A stretch of DNA of 64,000 nt from Lysinibacillus xylanilyticus. GTDB lineage: Bacteria; Bacillota; Bacilli; Bacillales_A; Planococcaceae. The position numbers were made by a program, and so were the translations under genes. Every line of letters begins with the position of its first letter. Within the stretch, counting starts at the first letter, position 1. Shown here one piece after another: positions 16,002 to 23,887 of this stretch. The stretch is taken from positions 1-64,000 of the forward strand of contig NZ_LFXJ01000010.1 of assembly GCF_001183605.1 (NCBI RefSeq), read 5' to 3'. The notes under the pieces are model-generated. The model did no database searches and was not told the origin of the DNA. It saw only the letters and a list, made by a program, of their open reading frames with translations.

Positions 16002-16049
16002 CGGGGTGCTTTACTTCAATAAGGAGTAGAGCCTTTTTCTACTTAAACT
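15999..16049 (+). repeat. 51-bp direct repeat, right copy
   Basis: It starts TAACGGGGTGCTTTACTTCA with the NUDIX stop codon as its first three bases and ends TTTTTCTACTTAAACT. The same opening TAACGGGGTGCTTTAGTTGA reappears at 16118-16142. Confidence 0.88.
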
Positions 16050-16117
16050 CCCATGAAAGAACGTAAAAATCTTTCATTTTCTGTGGTGTAGTGTTGATTT
16101 TGCGCTACATGGATGGC

Positions 16118-16142
16118 TAACGGGGTGCTTTAGTTGAATAAG
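16118..16142 (+). repeat. Third partial copy of the TAACGGGG element
   Basis: TAACGGGGTGCTTTAGTTGA followed by ATAAG repeats the opening of the 51-bp repeats at 15506 and 15999. The bases between here and the M23 gene otherwise hold only a family B repeat. Confidence 0.7.
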
Positions 16143-16394
16143 ATAGACGATCCATTAGCAACAATCTTTGAGAAAACAGCCTTTATTTTATATAATCAAA
16201 TACAATCTATGACATATTCCTGTACACAAGCCACTTTGTTTTTAATTGCCCCAATCTAGCCCACATAACCCCAAAGTCATGCTTTATTATGCTATATCCT
16301 GCAAATTAATGATAACTGTTAAAAAGATATTAAAGTGTTGATATACAAGGTTTTATAGCTTGTTTTGTGCGCTACTTTGTTTCCTCACTAGCCT

Positions 16395-16500
16395 GTAAAG
16401 TTTGACTTGGAGAGGAGACTAGGAAACTCCTTGGGGGAGCGTCTCAGATGAACCCTGCGGCGAAGCGGCTCAGTCAGAACGGAAATCAACTATTCATTAT
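16395..16500. repeat. Dispersed repeat, family B (copy 1)
   Basis: The segment contains GGAGAGGAGACTAGGAAACT, CTTGGGGGAGCGTCTCAG, a CTGCGGCGAAGCGGCTCAGT block and the closing CAGAACGGAAATCAACTATT. It resembles the segments at 32.8-33.0, 46.4-46.5 and 52.35-52.6 kb. Similar sequences ending in GGAACGGAAATCAAC are common between genes in Bacillaceae. Confidence 0.7.
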
Positions 16501-16596
16501 GGAAATGAGCAAAAGAGTAGTTCTTGAAACTTTTCGTAATTTAACCTCGTAAATACAATTAAATGTTTTATTTATACATTAATGGGGGTCGTTGTT

Positions 16597-17454
16597 ATGA
16601 AAAAGTTCAGTAGTCCAGAAGAAGTCATAGATATTTGGTTAAGAGAAGGTTACGAAAAAGTTTATGATGCTACATCAAAAGACTTTCAGAAGATGGTTAC
16701 TTTAGAACAATTCATCGAGCTAAGCACGTCATTTAATAAGAGTGTTAAAAATTATCAATTAGAAACAAAGACGATATTACAAAATTTAACGCATTATGTA
16801 TGGTCAGATGATAAACGAGAGAAAGTAGTTGTAGCTTCCTTTGATGAACTCAATCAAATACAGCGTTTTTATATAAAGCCTTTTATTGCTTATCCAAAAA
16901 CGGATCAACAATATACAAAAAATAAATACATAATGCCAATTAGAGGTGAGTGGTTTGTTTTTTGGGGTGGTACGAATGAATTTGTAAATTATCATTATGT
17001 ATATGAAAATCAGCGATATGCCTACGATTTAGTAAAAGTTCAAGATGGACAATCTTATCAAAATAGCCCAATTCGAAATGAAGATTTTTATGCTTTTGAT
17101 GAGGATATTATAGCGCCAGCAGATGGTAAAGTCGTAAAGGTTGTAGATGGAATAAAAGATAATGTACCTGGTGAAATGGATGAACGTAATGCAGCAGGAA
17201 ATTATGTTGTGATTGAGCATGCAAATAATGAATTTAGTATGATTGCACATTTTAAAAAGAACTCAATTTTAGTAAAATCAGGCGACACCGTAACAGAAGG
17301 GCAACTTATTGGGAAATGCGGAAACTCTGGTAATTCATCAGAAGCTCATATTCATTTTCAGGTAATGGATTCCCAGGATATTGTATATGGAAAGTCCATT
17401 CGTATTCTTTTTAAAGATGGTAATGAGCCAATACAAGGGGATACGATATCTTAA
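16597..17454 (+). CDS. M23 family metallopeptidase-like protein
   Basis: The C-terminal half (about residues 140-285) is a LytM/M23 domain: DEDIIAPADGKVVKVVDG, GNYVVIEHANNEFSMIAHFK, GQLIGKCGNSGNSSEAHIHF with the HxH zinc ligands, and YHYVYENQRYAYD, where the His and Asp probably supply the remaining ligands. The N-terminal 100 residues resemble the DUF3887-type dimeric alpha/beta domain. M23 enzymes normally cut peptidoglycan cross-bridges outside the cell, yet no signal peptide is visible, which is odd. I chose the ATG at 16597, with GGGGG eight bases upstream, over the ATG at 16582. It has its own terminator. Confidence 0.87.
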   Translation: MKKFSSPEEVIDIWLREGYEKVYDATSKDFQKMVTLEQFIELSTSFNKSVKNYQLETKTILQNLTHYVWSDDKREKVVVASFDELNQIQRFYIKPFIAYPKTDQQYTKNKYIMPIRGEWFVFWGGTNEFVNYHYVYENQRYAYDLVKVQDGQSYQNSPIRNEDFYAFDEDIIAPADGKVVKVVDGIKDNVPGEMDERNAAGNYVVIEHANNEFSMIAHFKKNSILVKSGDTVTEGQLIGKCGNSGNSSEAHIHFQVMDSQDIVYGKSIRILFKDGNEPIQGDTIS

Positions 17455-17482
17455 GACAATTAAATATTTTATTGCAGTATTC

Positions 17483-17517
17483 AAGCCTACTCCTAGCGGG
17501 GGAAGGCTTTTTCTTTT
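17483..17517 (+). terminator. Terminator after M23 gene
   Basis: AAGCCTACTCC pairs with GGGGGAAGGCTT (imperfect) and is followed by TTTCTTTT. Confidence 0.75.
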
Positions 17518-17567
17518 ATGGATAAGAAATTGACACCGAAATGGCGATTGGTTAATGAATTAAAGAA

Positions 17568-17597
17568 GATCACCCTACAATAGGTGATCATTTTTAT
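17568..17597. terminator. Terminator at the end of the DUF1295-like gene
   Basis: GATCACC pairs with GGTGATC around CTACAATA. The right side runs into TTTTTAT and the minus-strand side into TTCTTT. It lies 26 bases past the stop codon of the minus-strand gene. Confidence 0.7.
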
Positions 17598-17622
17598 ACC
17601 GTTTTCATACTTTCGTTACTAC

Positions 17623-18285
17623 TTACCAAATGAAAGGGATTAGTTTTTTAGTTGTCTGTTTATATAATGTAAATTGTTCTCCGTACTTGTTTTGTAGGTA
17701 ATCATCAGATTTTGGGATATAGCCAAAAATAAATACTAAAAATAAACCTAGAGGGATAAGCAAACTATACATATTGTTAGAGATTAGCGCTAAGCCTAGT
17801 ACCCAAAGGCAATCTCCAAGATAATTAATATGAATCGCATATTTAAATAAACCGCCTGTATATAGTTTACCTTTGTTTTCAGGATTGTCTTTAAACGGTT
17901 TTCTCAGTAACTCTGAAACTGTGTTTAACATACTGCCCCCTAAAAATAATAGCCAGCCTACAATGAGTACTGTTAAGTTAGGATCCTGATTACTAGTAAT
18001 CATTAAAATAGGGAAACCTAAATAATATATCCCGAAAGCTAGACTGTTCATAATGGCTTCTTGCCATGCAATACCCCTAGGCAACCATATAAACATCATA
18101 GCTGTTAATCGTAAAGCTGTGATGATTAAAGCAATAAAAAGTCCAAGTGAAATGCCTGATTTGTCATATCTAATGAAAAGCAAATAATAGGCAATGATTA
18201 AATAGATAATCTCAGCAACTAAAATCAATATTTTTTCTTTAATCGTTGACTTGTTTATCCCATACATATTAAGAAGCTCCTTCAT
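17623..18285 (-). CDS. DUF1295/ICMT-like integral membrane protein
   Basis: This 220-residue protein has about six membrane segments. Its C-terminal part resembles the isoprenylcysteine methyltransferase/steroid reductase-like superfamily (DUF1295): ELLRKPFKDNPENKGKLYTG, GLFKYAIHINYLGDCLWVLG, then YLQNKYGEQFTLYKQTTKKL near the C-terminus. In that superfamily the equivalent region binds a cofactor and the segment after the last membrane helix is catalytic. The substrate is unknown. It starts three bases after the MerR gene's stop codon on the same strand, so the two form a tight operon. GAAGGAGC precedes the ATG at 18285... the site overlaps the end of the MerR gene. Confidence 0.75.
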   Translation of the reverse strand: MKELLNMYGINKSTIKEKILILVAEIIYLIIAYYLLFIRYDKSGISLGLFIALIITALRLTAMMFIWLPRGIAWQEAIMNSLAFGIYYLGFPILMITSNQDPNLTVLIVGWLLFLGGSMLNTVSELLRKPFKDNPENKGKLYTGGLFKYAIHINYLGDCLWVLGLALISNNMYSLLIPLGLFLVFIFGYIPKSDDYLQNKYGEQFTLYKQTTKKLIPFIW

Positions 18286-18288
18286 TTT

Positions 18289-19086
18289 TTATTTAATAGG
18301 AAAATATACCTCTATGATATTATTCTCCTCTGGTGTGCAATAGGGGTCCGTTTGATAAACTTCAAACGGAGCACCGTTCAGTTTATAGTTATTTTCAGCA
18401 ATCCAAACATGCAGCTTTGTATGAATAGAAGGCAATTCATCGTAAGAGCCGATAAGCGTAGCCATTGCGCAAAGACCAGGATTAAACACTTTTGTTTTAT
18501 TGGTGGCCATTGCAAGGGGAATGGCAATTTCTACATCATAATTTTCAGGTTCATATTCTGAACTATGGAAAATAGCAAGTGGCTTGGCAATAGATGATAA
18601 ATTTTCAAACAGAATTTTACTAAACAACTCATTAAAGTGTTTTAGAAAATCAGCGGTATTTATTTGTTTGCGTTGAGAAAATATAGGATAGGTTAAGTGA
18701 TCAACAAGTTTAATCTCAATCTGATTTAAATAACCCATGATATTTTCCTCTGCTTCTAATAGTTGAATATCATGCTTTAATTTTTTTGACAACGCAGAAT
18801 AGAATGTAATCTGTTGTGTCAGATTTTCTTGCTTGGCTTTCATTTTAGAGTTAAGAAGTTCGGTATTCTCCCAATTAGCTAAAATAACCTTGATTTCTTC
18901 TAATGAAAATAAATAGCTTTTTAAGCGTGTAATCAATAAAGCTGTTTCTAATTGAGAAATATTATAATAGCGATAGTTGTTTTTAGCGTTTATGAAAGCA
19001 GGTTTTAAAAGTCCGATTTCATCATAGTAGCGAAGAGTCTTCAATGTGAGATGTGATATTTTTGAAAACTCACCGATTGTAAGCAT
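18289..19086 (-). CDS. MerR family regulator with GyrI-like effector domain
   Basis: The 265-residue regulator has the MerR winged helix at its N-terminus (MLTIGEFSKISHLTLKTLRY followed by YDEIGLLKPA), a dimerisation coiled coil at about 75-120 and a C-terminal effector domain of the BmrR/GyrI type (about 125-265). That domain ends with DPYCTPEENNIIEVYFPIK, typical of multidrug-binding GyrI-like folds. I start at the ATG at 19086, which has AGGAGGTGA directly upstream; a longer frame to 19191 would include the promoter. The promoter has the 19-base spacer that MerR proteins act on, so it is probably autoregulated. Confidence 0.92.
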   Translation of the reverse strand: MLTIGEFSKISHLTLKTLRYYDEIGLLKPAFINAKNNYRYYNISQLETALLITRLKSYLFSLEEIKVILANWENTELLNSKMKAKQENLTQQITFYSALSKKLKHDIQLLEAEENIMGYLNQIEIKLVDHLTYPIFSQRKQINTADFLKHFNELFSKILFENLSSIAKPLAIFHSSEYEPENYDVEIAIPLAMATNKTKVFNPGLCAMATLIGSYDELPSIHTKLHVWIAENNYKLNGAPFEVYQTDPYCTPEENNIIEVYFPIK

Positions 19087-19106
19087 AACGATCACCTCCT
19101 GTTTTA

Positions 19107-19137
19107 AATATAATGTTTCCTGTAAGGGGAGGGTCAA
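19107..19137 (-). promoter_or_regulatory. MerR-type promoter with 19-bp spacer
   Basis: On the minus strand TTGACC and TATATT are separated by 19 bases (19113-19131). The spacer carries CCTCCCCTTACAGG, the dyad style of BmrR/Mta targets (GACCCTCCCCTT). A spacer this long is inactive unless a MerR protein untwists it. Confidence 0.85.
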
Positions 19138-19281
19138 CAATGTAGCTATTTTTTTATGTATACGAGGTATTGATAGAAGTAGGGGTTTCATAACATGAGG
19201 GTTTCTTGGGGGTGTCTAATGGGCTGCTCGGGGCAATAGATGTTTTGTGCGAAAGGCGACCTCATTAAGTAAATAAATTCC

Positions 19282-19312
19282 AAAAAAAGCTGAATGAATC
19301 ATTCAGCTTTTA
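19282..19312. terminator. Terminator of the DMT transporter gene
   Basis: AGCTGAATGA pairs with TCATTCAGCT. The minus-strand side is followed by TTTTTTT. A small family A/B repeat scrap (GGGCTGCTCGGGGCAATAGA) precedes it at about 19220. Confidence 0.88.
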
Positions 19313-19318
19313 GTATGC

Positions 19319-20188
19319 TTATTCTCGAATAACCAATAGTACACCACTAAAGATTAATACAGTTCCAACCCAAAAGGATACGCCGATTTGTTCGCCTAGT
19401 AATAGCCATCCTAGGAAGGTGCCGACGATTGGTTGAAAGAAGAAAAATAAACCACCGCTTGCGGCATTGAGCATCTGTAATCCACGATTCCAAAGTAAGA
19501 AGCCACACGCTGTAGAGATAACGCCTAAGTATAGTAAGCCACCCCAGATTGATGGTTCTACCATAGCGTAGAAGTCTAAATTTTTTATTCGTGGAATGGC
19601 TAAGGGTGTTAAGACAATGATAGCGACAAGTGTTCCGTAGCTAGTGACAACGATTTGTGAATATTGCTCTGGTACCCGTTTAATAAGGACGGACATCAGT
19701 GACCAGGTTAGGGCAGCGATTAGTAGAGCAACTCCGCCTAATTGATGTGAGGAATCGATATGTGCACTACCGACGATCATATAGACTCCAAATGTCGCTA
19801 GAATAATAGAAACAGCTTTTTTTAAAGTGATTTTTTCTTTTAAAATGAACCTCGCAAAAACAACCATAAATGCCGGTGTCGTTGCAGTAATGATGGCTCC
19901 CATTTGAGCAGTAGACAGCATAGTACCTATCTCTTGGGCAACGATAGAAATCGTATTCCCAATTAGCCCAATCATAAAGATTAACAGCCAGTCCCGTTTA
20001 TCAATTCGCCACGATTGTTTTGTAATAATGCCGATGATGAACAAAGCAATAATTGCAATCATATAGCGTAGCCATACTAACTCTATAGGTGGTACGGTAT
20101 CGACAACTACTTTAACTACTACATACATGCCGCCCCAAATGCTAGCAGCAAGTGATAAATATAAGGAACCTAATAAGGTTTTTTTCAT
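19319..20188 (-). CDS. DMT superfamily (EamA) transporter
   Basis: This 289-residue integral membrane protein has about ten segments and two EamA repeats (about 6-140 and 150-288). The first opens GSLYLSLAASIWGGMYVVVK, and the second ends GTFLGWLLLGEQIGVSFWVG. EamA proteins export amino acids, metabolites or drugs. I start at the ATG at 20188, with CGGAGGGG upstream; an in-frame ATG at 20215 would bypass that site. The leader contains a 17-codon reading frame and a strong inverted repeat whose second arm can also pair with this gene's ribosome binding site. Confidence 0.9.
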   Translation of the reverse strand: MKKTLLGSLYLSLAASIWGGMYVVVKVVVDTVPPIELVWLRYMIAIIALFIIGIITKQSWRIDKRDWLLIFMIGLIGNTISIVAQEIGTMLSTAQMGAIITATTPAFMVVFARFILKEKITLKKAVSIILATFGVYMIVGSAHIDSSHQLGGVALLIAALTWSLMSVLIKRVPEQYSQIVVTSYGTLVAIIVLTPLAIPRIKNLDFYAMVEPSIWGGLLYLGVISTACGFLLWNRGLQMLNAASGGLFFFFQPIVGTFLGWLLLGEQIGVSFWVGTVLIFSGVLLVIRE

Positions 20189-20193
20189 TTTTT

Positions 20194-20255
20194 CCCCTCC
20201 GTTATCTCTAGACAATGCCTGTCCTTAACGGAGAAATGATGATTCTCCGTTAAGG
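20194..20255 (-). promoter_or_regulatory. Candidate translational attenuator of the DMT transporter
   Basis: On the minus-strand transcript, CCTTAACGGAGAA (20255-20243) pairs perfectly with TTCTCCGTTAAGG (20235-20223) around a seven-base loop. There is no T-run, so it is not a terminator. The CTCCGTTA within the second arm is also an exact complement of TAACGGAG in the transporter's ribosome binding site (20204-20197). The two pairings exclude each other, which is the hallmark of leader-controlled translation. Confidence 0.65.
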
Positions 20256-20303
20256 GAGAATAACTTCAGGTACATCATGTTCAAATAATGGTGAAAAGAT
20301 CAT
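20250..20303 (-). CDS. Putative leader peptide of the DMT transporter (17 aa)
   Basis: A short frame on the minus strand starts at an ATG at 20303 with AAAGGAG 11 bases upstream and encodes MIFSPLFEHDVPEVILP. Its last codon (CCT) and its TAA stop are the first six bases of the inverted repeat, so a ribosome finishing or stalling here would cover the first arm. The first arm would then be unavailable to the second, which could instead mask the transporter's binding site. Position, binding site and overlap are seen directly; regulation is inferred. No known leader peptide of this sequence comes to mind. Confidence 0.6.
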   Translation of the reverse strand: MIFSPLFEHDVPEVILP

Positions 20304-20422
20304 AATATAGCCAGCTCCTTTTATAGTATTTCATTTATCATATAACATTTTTGGAGTTTGATGAAAAAAATGGTCTAACACCCTAAAATTATGTAAAAGG
20401 AGAGCGTATAAAATTATTTAAT

Positions 20423-20800
20423 TTGTCCTCTATTATCTTTATACCGATTATTCATGATGACCAATTGTTTGGATGGCTGACATTTGATCAGCTAGGTGAA
20501 GAGTTTGATTGCACTAAAGATCAATTGCAGTTACTTGAACAAGTTGGGAAACGCTTGGGGTTATTTTTATCAAGAAAAGGTGAAAAAGTGGAGAACTCCT
20601 CTGAACTTCACTTAACGGAAAGGGAAGCTATGATTTTGAGCTTATTAGCAGAAGGGTATGACAATAAAAAAATAGGTAGCTTACTGTTTTTAAGTGAGCA
20701 TACAGTAAGAGATTATGTCAGTAGTCTAATGACAAAGCTAAAAGCAAAGAATCGTACACAGGTTGTCGCTTCTGCTTTTCGATTGGGGCTGTTGAAATGA
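20423..20800 (+). pseudogene. 5'-truncated LuxR-type regulator (GAF remnant plus HTH)
   Basis: The C-terminal part is an intact LuxR helix-turn-helix: LTEREAMILSLLAEGYDNKK, then EHTVRDYVSSLMTKLKAKNR and TQVVASAFRLGLLK. The first 50 residues look like the last third of a GAF domain (FIPIIHDDQLFGWLTFDQLG). The same frame is open without a start back to 20387, and its residues also read like GAF, but no ATG or fitting binding site precedes it. A TTG at 20423 is the nearest possible start. I take it as a gene that lost its 5' end; a shortened but expressed regulator is the alternative. Confidence 0.65.
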
Positions 20801-21076
20801 GTAACTCTGAATTATTGTGGGGGATGGCGATACCAGTTTCAGGTAATTTAAGGGAATACTATTGAAAACACAATAAAAAAGTAGTGTGAGAGGTGTGTTT
20901 TGAAGCTTTCATTCGAAAAATAAGTATAGTAATAAAACATTATTTACGAATATTACAAGTGAAAGCATTTAAGCTTACACGATTGTAATGTAATTGAAAG
21001 CCAATACGATAGAGTGTAATACATTATTTTGCGAGAATGTGTATAGAAGCAAGAACAAGAAGCGGAGGAATACACA

Positions 21077-21625
21077 ATGAATGAAAAATTAGAAGGCGTA
21101 TATGAGGAATTCAATCGTTACATATACCACTTATGTTTAAAACTTACTCGCAATAATGTAGAAGCTGAAGATTTAATGCAAGAAGTATGGGTAAAAGTTG
21201 TGCGCTATGAGGATAGCGTTGCCGAGGTGGAACATATTAAAGCTTGGCTTACAACAATTACAATGAATACATTTAGAGATCGCTATCGTAAAACAACACG
21301 ACGCAGTAAATACATGATGAACCAACCTGAAACATTAGACGTACCGATATTAGATTTGGTTCCCAACAATGACATTTCAACAGAAGAAAAAATTGAAAAA
21401 GATATTGTTACTAAATTAGTACAGGATAAAATGGGTCAATTAGATACAATCTATCGTAAAACATTATGGTATTTCTACATAGACCAATTTTCACTTGCAG
21501 AAATCTCTTCGATTATGAAAGTTTCAATTGGTACTGTGAAATCTCGTTTATTCCGTGCAAAAGCTCGTTTAAAAGAAATGCTAATGGCCGATGCATCCAT
21601 AGTAGAGTCTGTGCTACCAGCATAA
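21077..21625 (+). CDS. RNA polymerase sigma factor, ECF-like (sigma-70 family)
   Basis: This 182-residue factor has regions 2 and 4 only. Region 2 (about 8-75) contains YHLCLKLTRNNVEAEDLMQE and VEHIKAWLTTITMNTFRDRY. Region 4 (about 118-170) contains YRKTLWYFYIDQFSLAEISS and IGTVKSRLFRAKARLKEML. The acidic DVPILDLVPNND segment links them. No anti-sigma gene follows; the next gene is convergent, beyond a strong terminator. Its control must therefore lie elsewhere or in its own promoter. GCGGAGG precedes the ATG. The upstream 270 bases contain repeated TGTAATG/CATTACA-like words but no promoter I can name with confidence. Confidence 0.9.
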   Translation: MNEKLEGVYEEFNRYIYHLCLKLTRNNVEAEDLMQEVWVKVVRYEDSVAEVEHIKAWLTTITMNTFRDRYRKTTRRSKYMMNQPETLDVPILDLVPNNDISTEEKIEKDIVTKLVQDKMGQLDTIYRKTLWYFYIDQFSLAEISSIMKVSIGTVKSRLFRAKARLKEMLMADASIVESVLPA

Positions 21626-21691
21626 TTAAATGCATTGGTCGCACTAGCATAATTACTTAGACGGAAGTATTCGCTCGGCCAATCCAAGTAA

Positions 21692-21730
21692 AGATGCATT
21701 GCAAAATTATTTTGCGATGCATCTTTTTTT
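21692..21730 (+). terminator. Terminator after the sigma factor gene
   Basis: GATGCATTGCAAAA pairs with TTTTGCGATGCATC (one mismatch) around TTA and is followed by TTTTTTT. Confidence 0.93.
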
Positions 21731-21811
21731 GTATGGATTTTTTGTAGTCGGGAGAACAGTGGGCATCGCTGATAAGGCATCTACAACGCCGATTAACCAC
21801 GATTTTATTTC

Positions 21812-23755
21812 TTACTCAGTTAAATGCAGGGCTAAATGAATTTCTAAATAATGTGCAGGATTGTGTAAATCTCGATTTAACAATTGCTCAATTTTTTCGA
21901 GTCGATGGTAGAGCGTATTTTGATGAATGTGTAAGGCGGAAGCCGTCTTCGAAATAGAACGATTTTGATGAATGTAACAACGAAGTGTTTCAAGTAAAGA
22001 TTCATCCTTTTGTTTGTATAATGGAGCTAATATATCATGGACAAATTGTCCAAGCTCTTCCTCGCTTTGCTTGCTGAATAATCGATTAATACCTAACTCC
22101 TCATAGCAAATAATTGTTACTTCATCTTCATTTTTTGTGTGGCGCAAAGCATGCCGGAGAGCTTGCTTACTTTCTTCTGCACTCAGAGCGACCTTTAGTA
22201 GGTGATCCTGTACAGCTCCTATGCCAATTGCAACCTGTTGATGATAAAACTGAACCCAACTAATGATTGCCTGTGTTAATTGTTGTTTTATTTTTTGACG
22301 AAACGCTATATCTCCTTGTAGTACCCAAACGACTGTTTCACGCTGTGTAAATATAAAATGTTGGCCTTTAAAATATTGCTGAACATGTTGAATAAATTGC
22401 ATACTATTTTTATGAGAAAATTGTTTCAGCCTAAATTTTACGACGAATGTTGGCCTCTTAATATCAAGTCCTAATTCATCATAACGAGAATCAATGAGAG
22501 GGGCGCGTCCAGAGATAAGTTGTTGGAAAAGCTCGAAACGTTCTTTAAAATTCGTTTGTCCAGCAGCCTGTATTTGTAATGATTTTAACGTTAAACTCAT
22601 CGACGCATTTTCAATAATCATACGTTGCTGACTCGTTAAATGCTCCAACTCCTGAATAATTAAATAACCAAAAGTTTCTTTTTTATTTCTAATTGGAAAA
22701 ACATAGCCTATATCAATTAATTGTTCTTTGTTAATTGTTGAGAGCTTGTCCATCTCCGCAAGCTGTAAAAATGTTTTACGATCTGCTAAATTTACATATT
22801 GAACGTCTAGTTGTAATAATTCCTTGGTTGTTTGAATTATTTTTATGTCTTTAACATTTTGCAAGGATAGTCTAATAAAGATTTGATGAATTTCATGTTG
22901 CTTTACAAAATAAGCATTTAACCGTTCTATTTCTTCATATGCTTCAGCATTTCTTATAGCAACTGCCGCCTGGGATGCGAAGCTTTCTAGGAGTCTTAAA
23001 TCACTTCGTTGAAAAGCACGTTTATTTGTATATTGATGGACAATCATTATACCTAGTTTTCTTTCATTAAAAGTAATAGGAACAGCCATCGATGTATTAT
23101 TCTCGATTCTTCCTATATGTACGGCTTCCATTAAAGCGTCTAGATTAAATTTTGAGATATTCCTCATGATCTCCATTGTTTCTCGATAATTGTAAATGCC
23201 TGATACGCCTGTTTGGAATGTATAACCTGCCATTCCCTCACCTAATTGGGGAGCATAATCAAAAATACGCTCTGTCACACCCGCACTAGCTACTGTATAT
23301 AAACGCTCCATTTCAGGGTTGAATAACATTAAAAATCCACGATCAATTTCTGGAATAGCTAAAATGGCAAAATCCATGATAGTTTGCAAAAGTGTTTTTA
23401 TTTTCAAAGTTGAATTCATCGCTCCCATGAGCTGTATAATTGCTAGTTTTTGCTCACGCTGACGTATAAGGATTTTCTGATAAAATGTCTTTTCTAGCTG
23501 CCAAACTAAAAATTGTTCATCATAGCATGTAAAATCTCCAAATATGATCCCTTGTACAATATACTCATTTGGCTCTAGTATGTATAACGTTGCACTGAAG
23601 CTTTGCTGTTGTTTATCCCAATGTATTTCTTTAAGATCGGGATTTATATCACAAGGCCGACCAGAAAATAAAGACCATTCCTTCGTTGCGCTATAAATAT
23701 AAAAGCTACAATTGTCATCGTTCAATATAATTTCTTCATGTTCCCCTAGAGACAT
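21812..23755 (-). CDS. GAF-containing PucR/CdaR-type transcriptional regulator
   Basis: The protein has 647 residues. The middle (about 115-275) is a GAF sensor (LLQTIMDFAILAIPEIDRGF, GEGMAGYTFQTGVSGIYN, SMAVPITFNERKLGIMIVHQ). The last 60 residues form a PucR C-terminal helix-turn-helix: LETLRCYIHQNRSISKTASA, then LHIHQNTLYHRLEKIEQLLN and HLALHLTE. The region before it fits the GGDEF-like CdaR domain. PucR-type regulators activate catabolic or transport genes when a ligand binds. It is divergent from an MFS transporter and an AbgB-like amidohydrolase, with two direct repeats in the gap. The ligand may be the transported compound. Confidence 0.87.
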   Translation of the reverse strand: MSLGEHEEIILNDDNCSFYIYSATKEWSLFSGRPCDINPDLKEIHWDKQQQSFSATLYILEPNEYIVQGIIFGDFTCYDEQFLVWQLEKTFYQKILIRQREQKLAIIQLMGAMNSTLKIKTLLQTIMDFAILAIPEIDRGFLMLFNPEMERLYTVASAGVTERIFDYAPQLGEGMAGYTFQTGVSGIYNYRETMEIMRNISKFNLDALMEAVHIGRIENNTSMAVPITFNERKLGIMIVHQYTNKRAFQRSDLRLLESFASQAAVAIRNAEAYEEIERLNAYFVKQHEIHQIFIRLSLQNVKDIKIIQTTKELLQLDVQYVNLADRKTFLQLAEMDKLSTINKEQLIDIGYVFPIRNKKETFGYLIIQELEHLTSQQRMIIENASMSLTLKSLQIQAAGQTNFKERFELFQQLISGRAPLIDSRYDELGLDIKRPTFVVKFRLKQFSHKNSMQFIQHVQQYFKGQHFIFTQRETVVWVLQGDIAFRQKIKQQLTQAIISWVQFYHQQVAIGIGAVQDHLLKVALSAEESKQALRHALRHTKNEDEVTIICYEELGINRLFSKQSEEELGQFVHDILAPLYKQKDESLLETLRCYIHQNRSISKTASALHIHQNTLYHRLEKIEQLLNRDLHNPAHYLEIHLALHLTE

Positions 23756-23789
23756 CGTTATTTCGACTCCATTCCCTAAATTTCAGAAT

Positions 23790-23833
23790 ATATTCTAATG
23801 AACTTTTATAAACATTGTAAGATATTCTAATGA
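23790..23833. promoter_or_regulatory. Direct-repeat operator candidate, PucR-type regulator
   Basis: ATATTCTAATGA occurs at 23790-23801 and again at 23822-23833. The 32-base spacing equals three helical turns, so both copies face the same side of the DNA. They lie centrally in the 132-base gap between the regulator and the MFS gene. Confidence 0.6.
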
Positions 23834-23887
23834 TTTCGTCCTCTATTTTTCTTAATATTTAGATAATTTATCGAAAGGGGTGGATTT

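Noticed and set aside
15506..16049. Insertion sequence or integron with attC sites
   Set aside because: No transposase or integrase gene is present, and the direct repeats do not show the attC structure I would expect; I report only a cassette-like arrangement.
20223..20255. Rho-independent terminator upstream of the DMT gene
   Set aside because: A perfect hairpin without a T-run on either strand; its complementarity to the ribosome binding site makes a translational role more likely.
20790..20865. 22-codon frame overlapping the LuxR stop codon as ATGA
   Set aside because: The overlap looks like coupling, but the product is short, unrecognised and ends before any structure; probably a scrap of a lost downstream gene.
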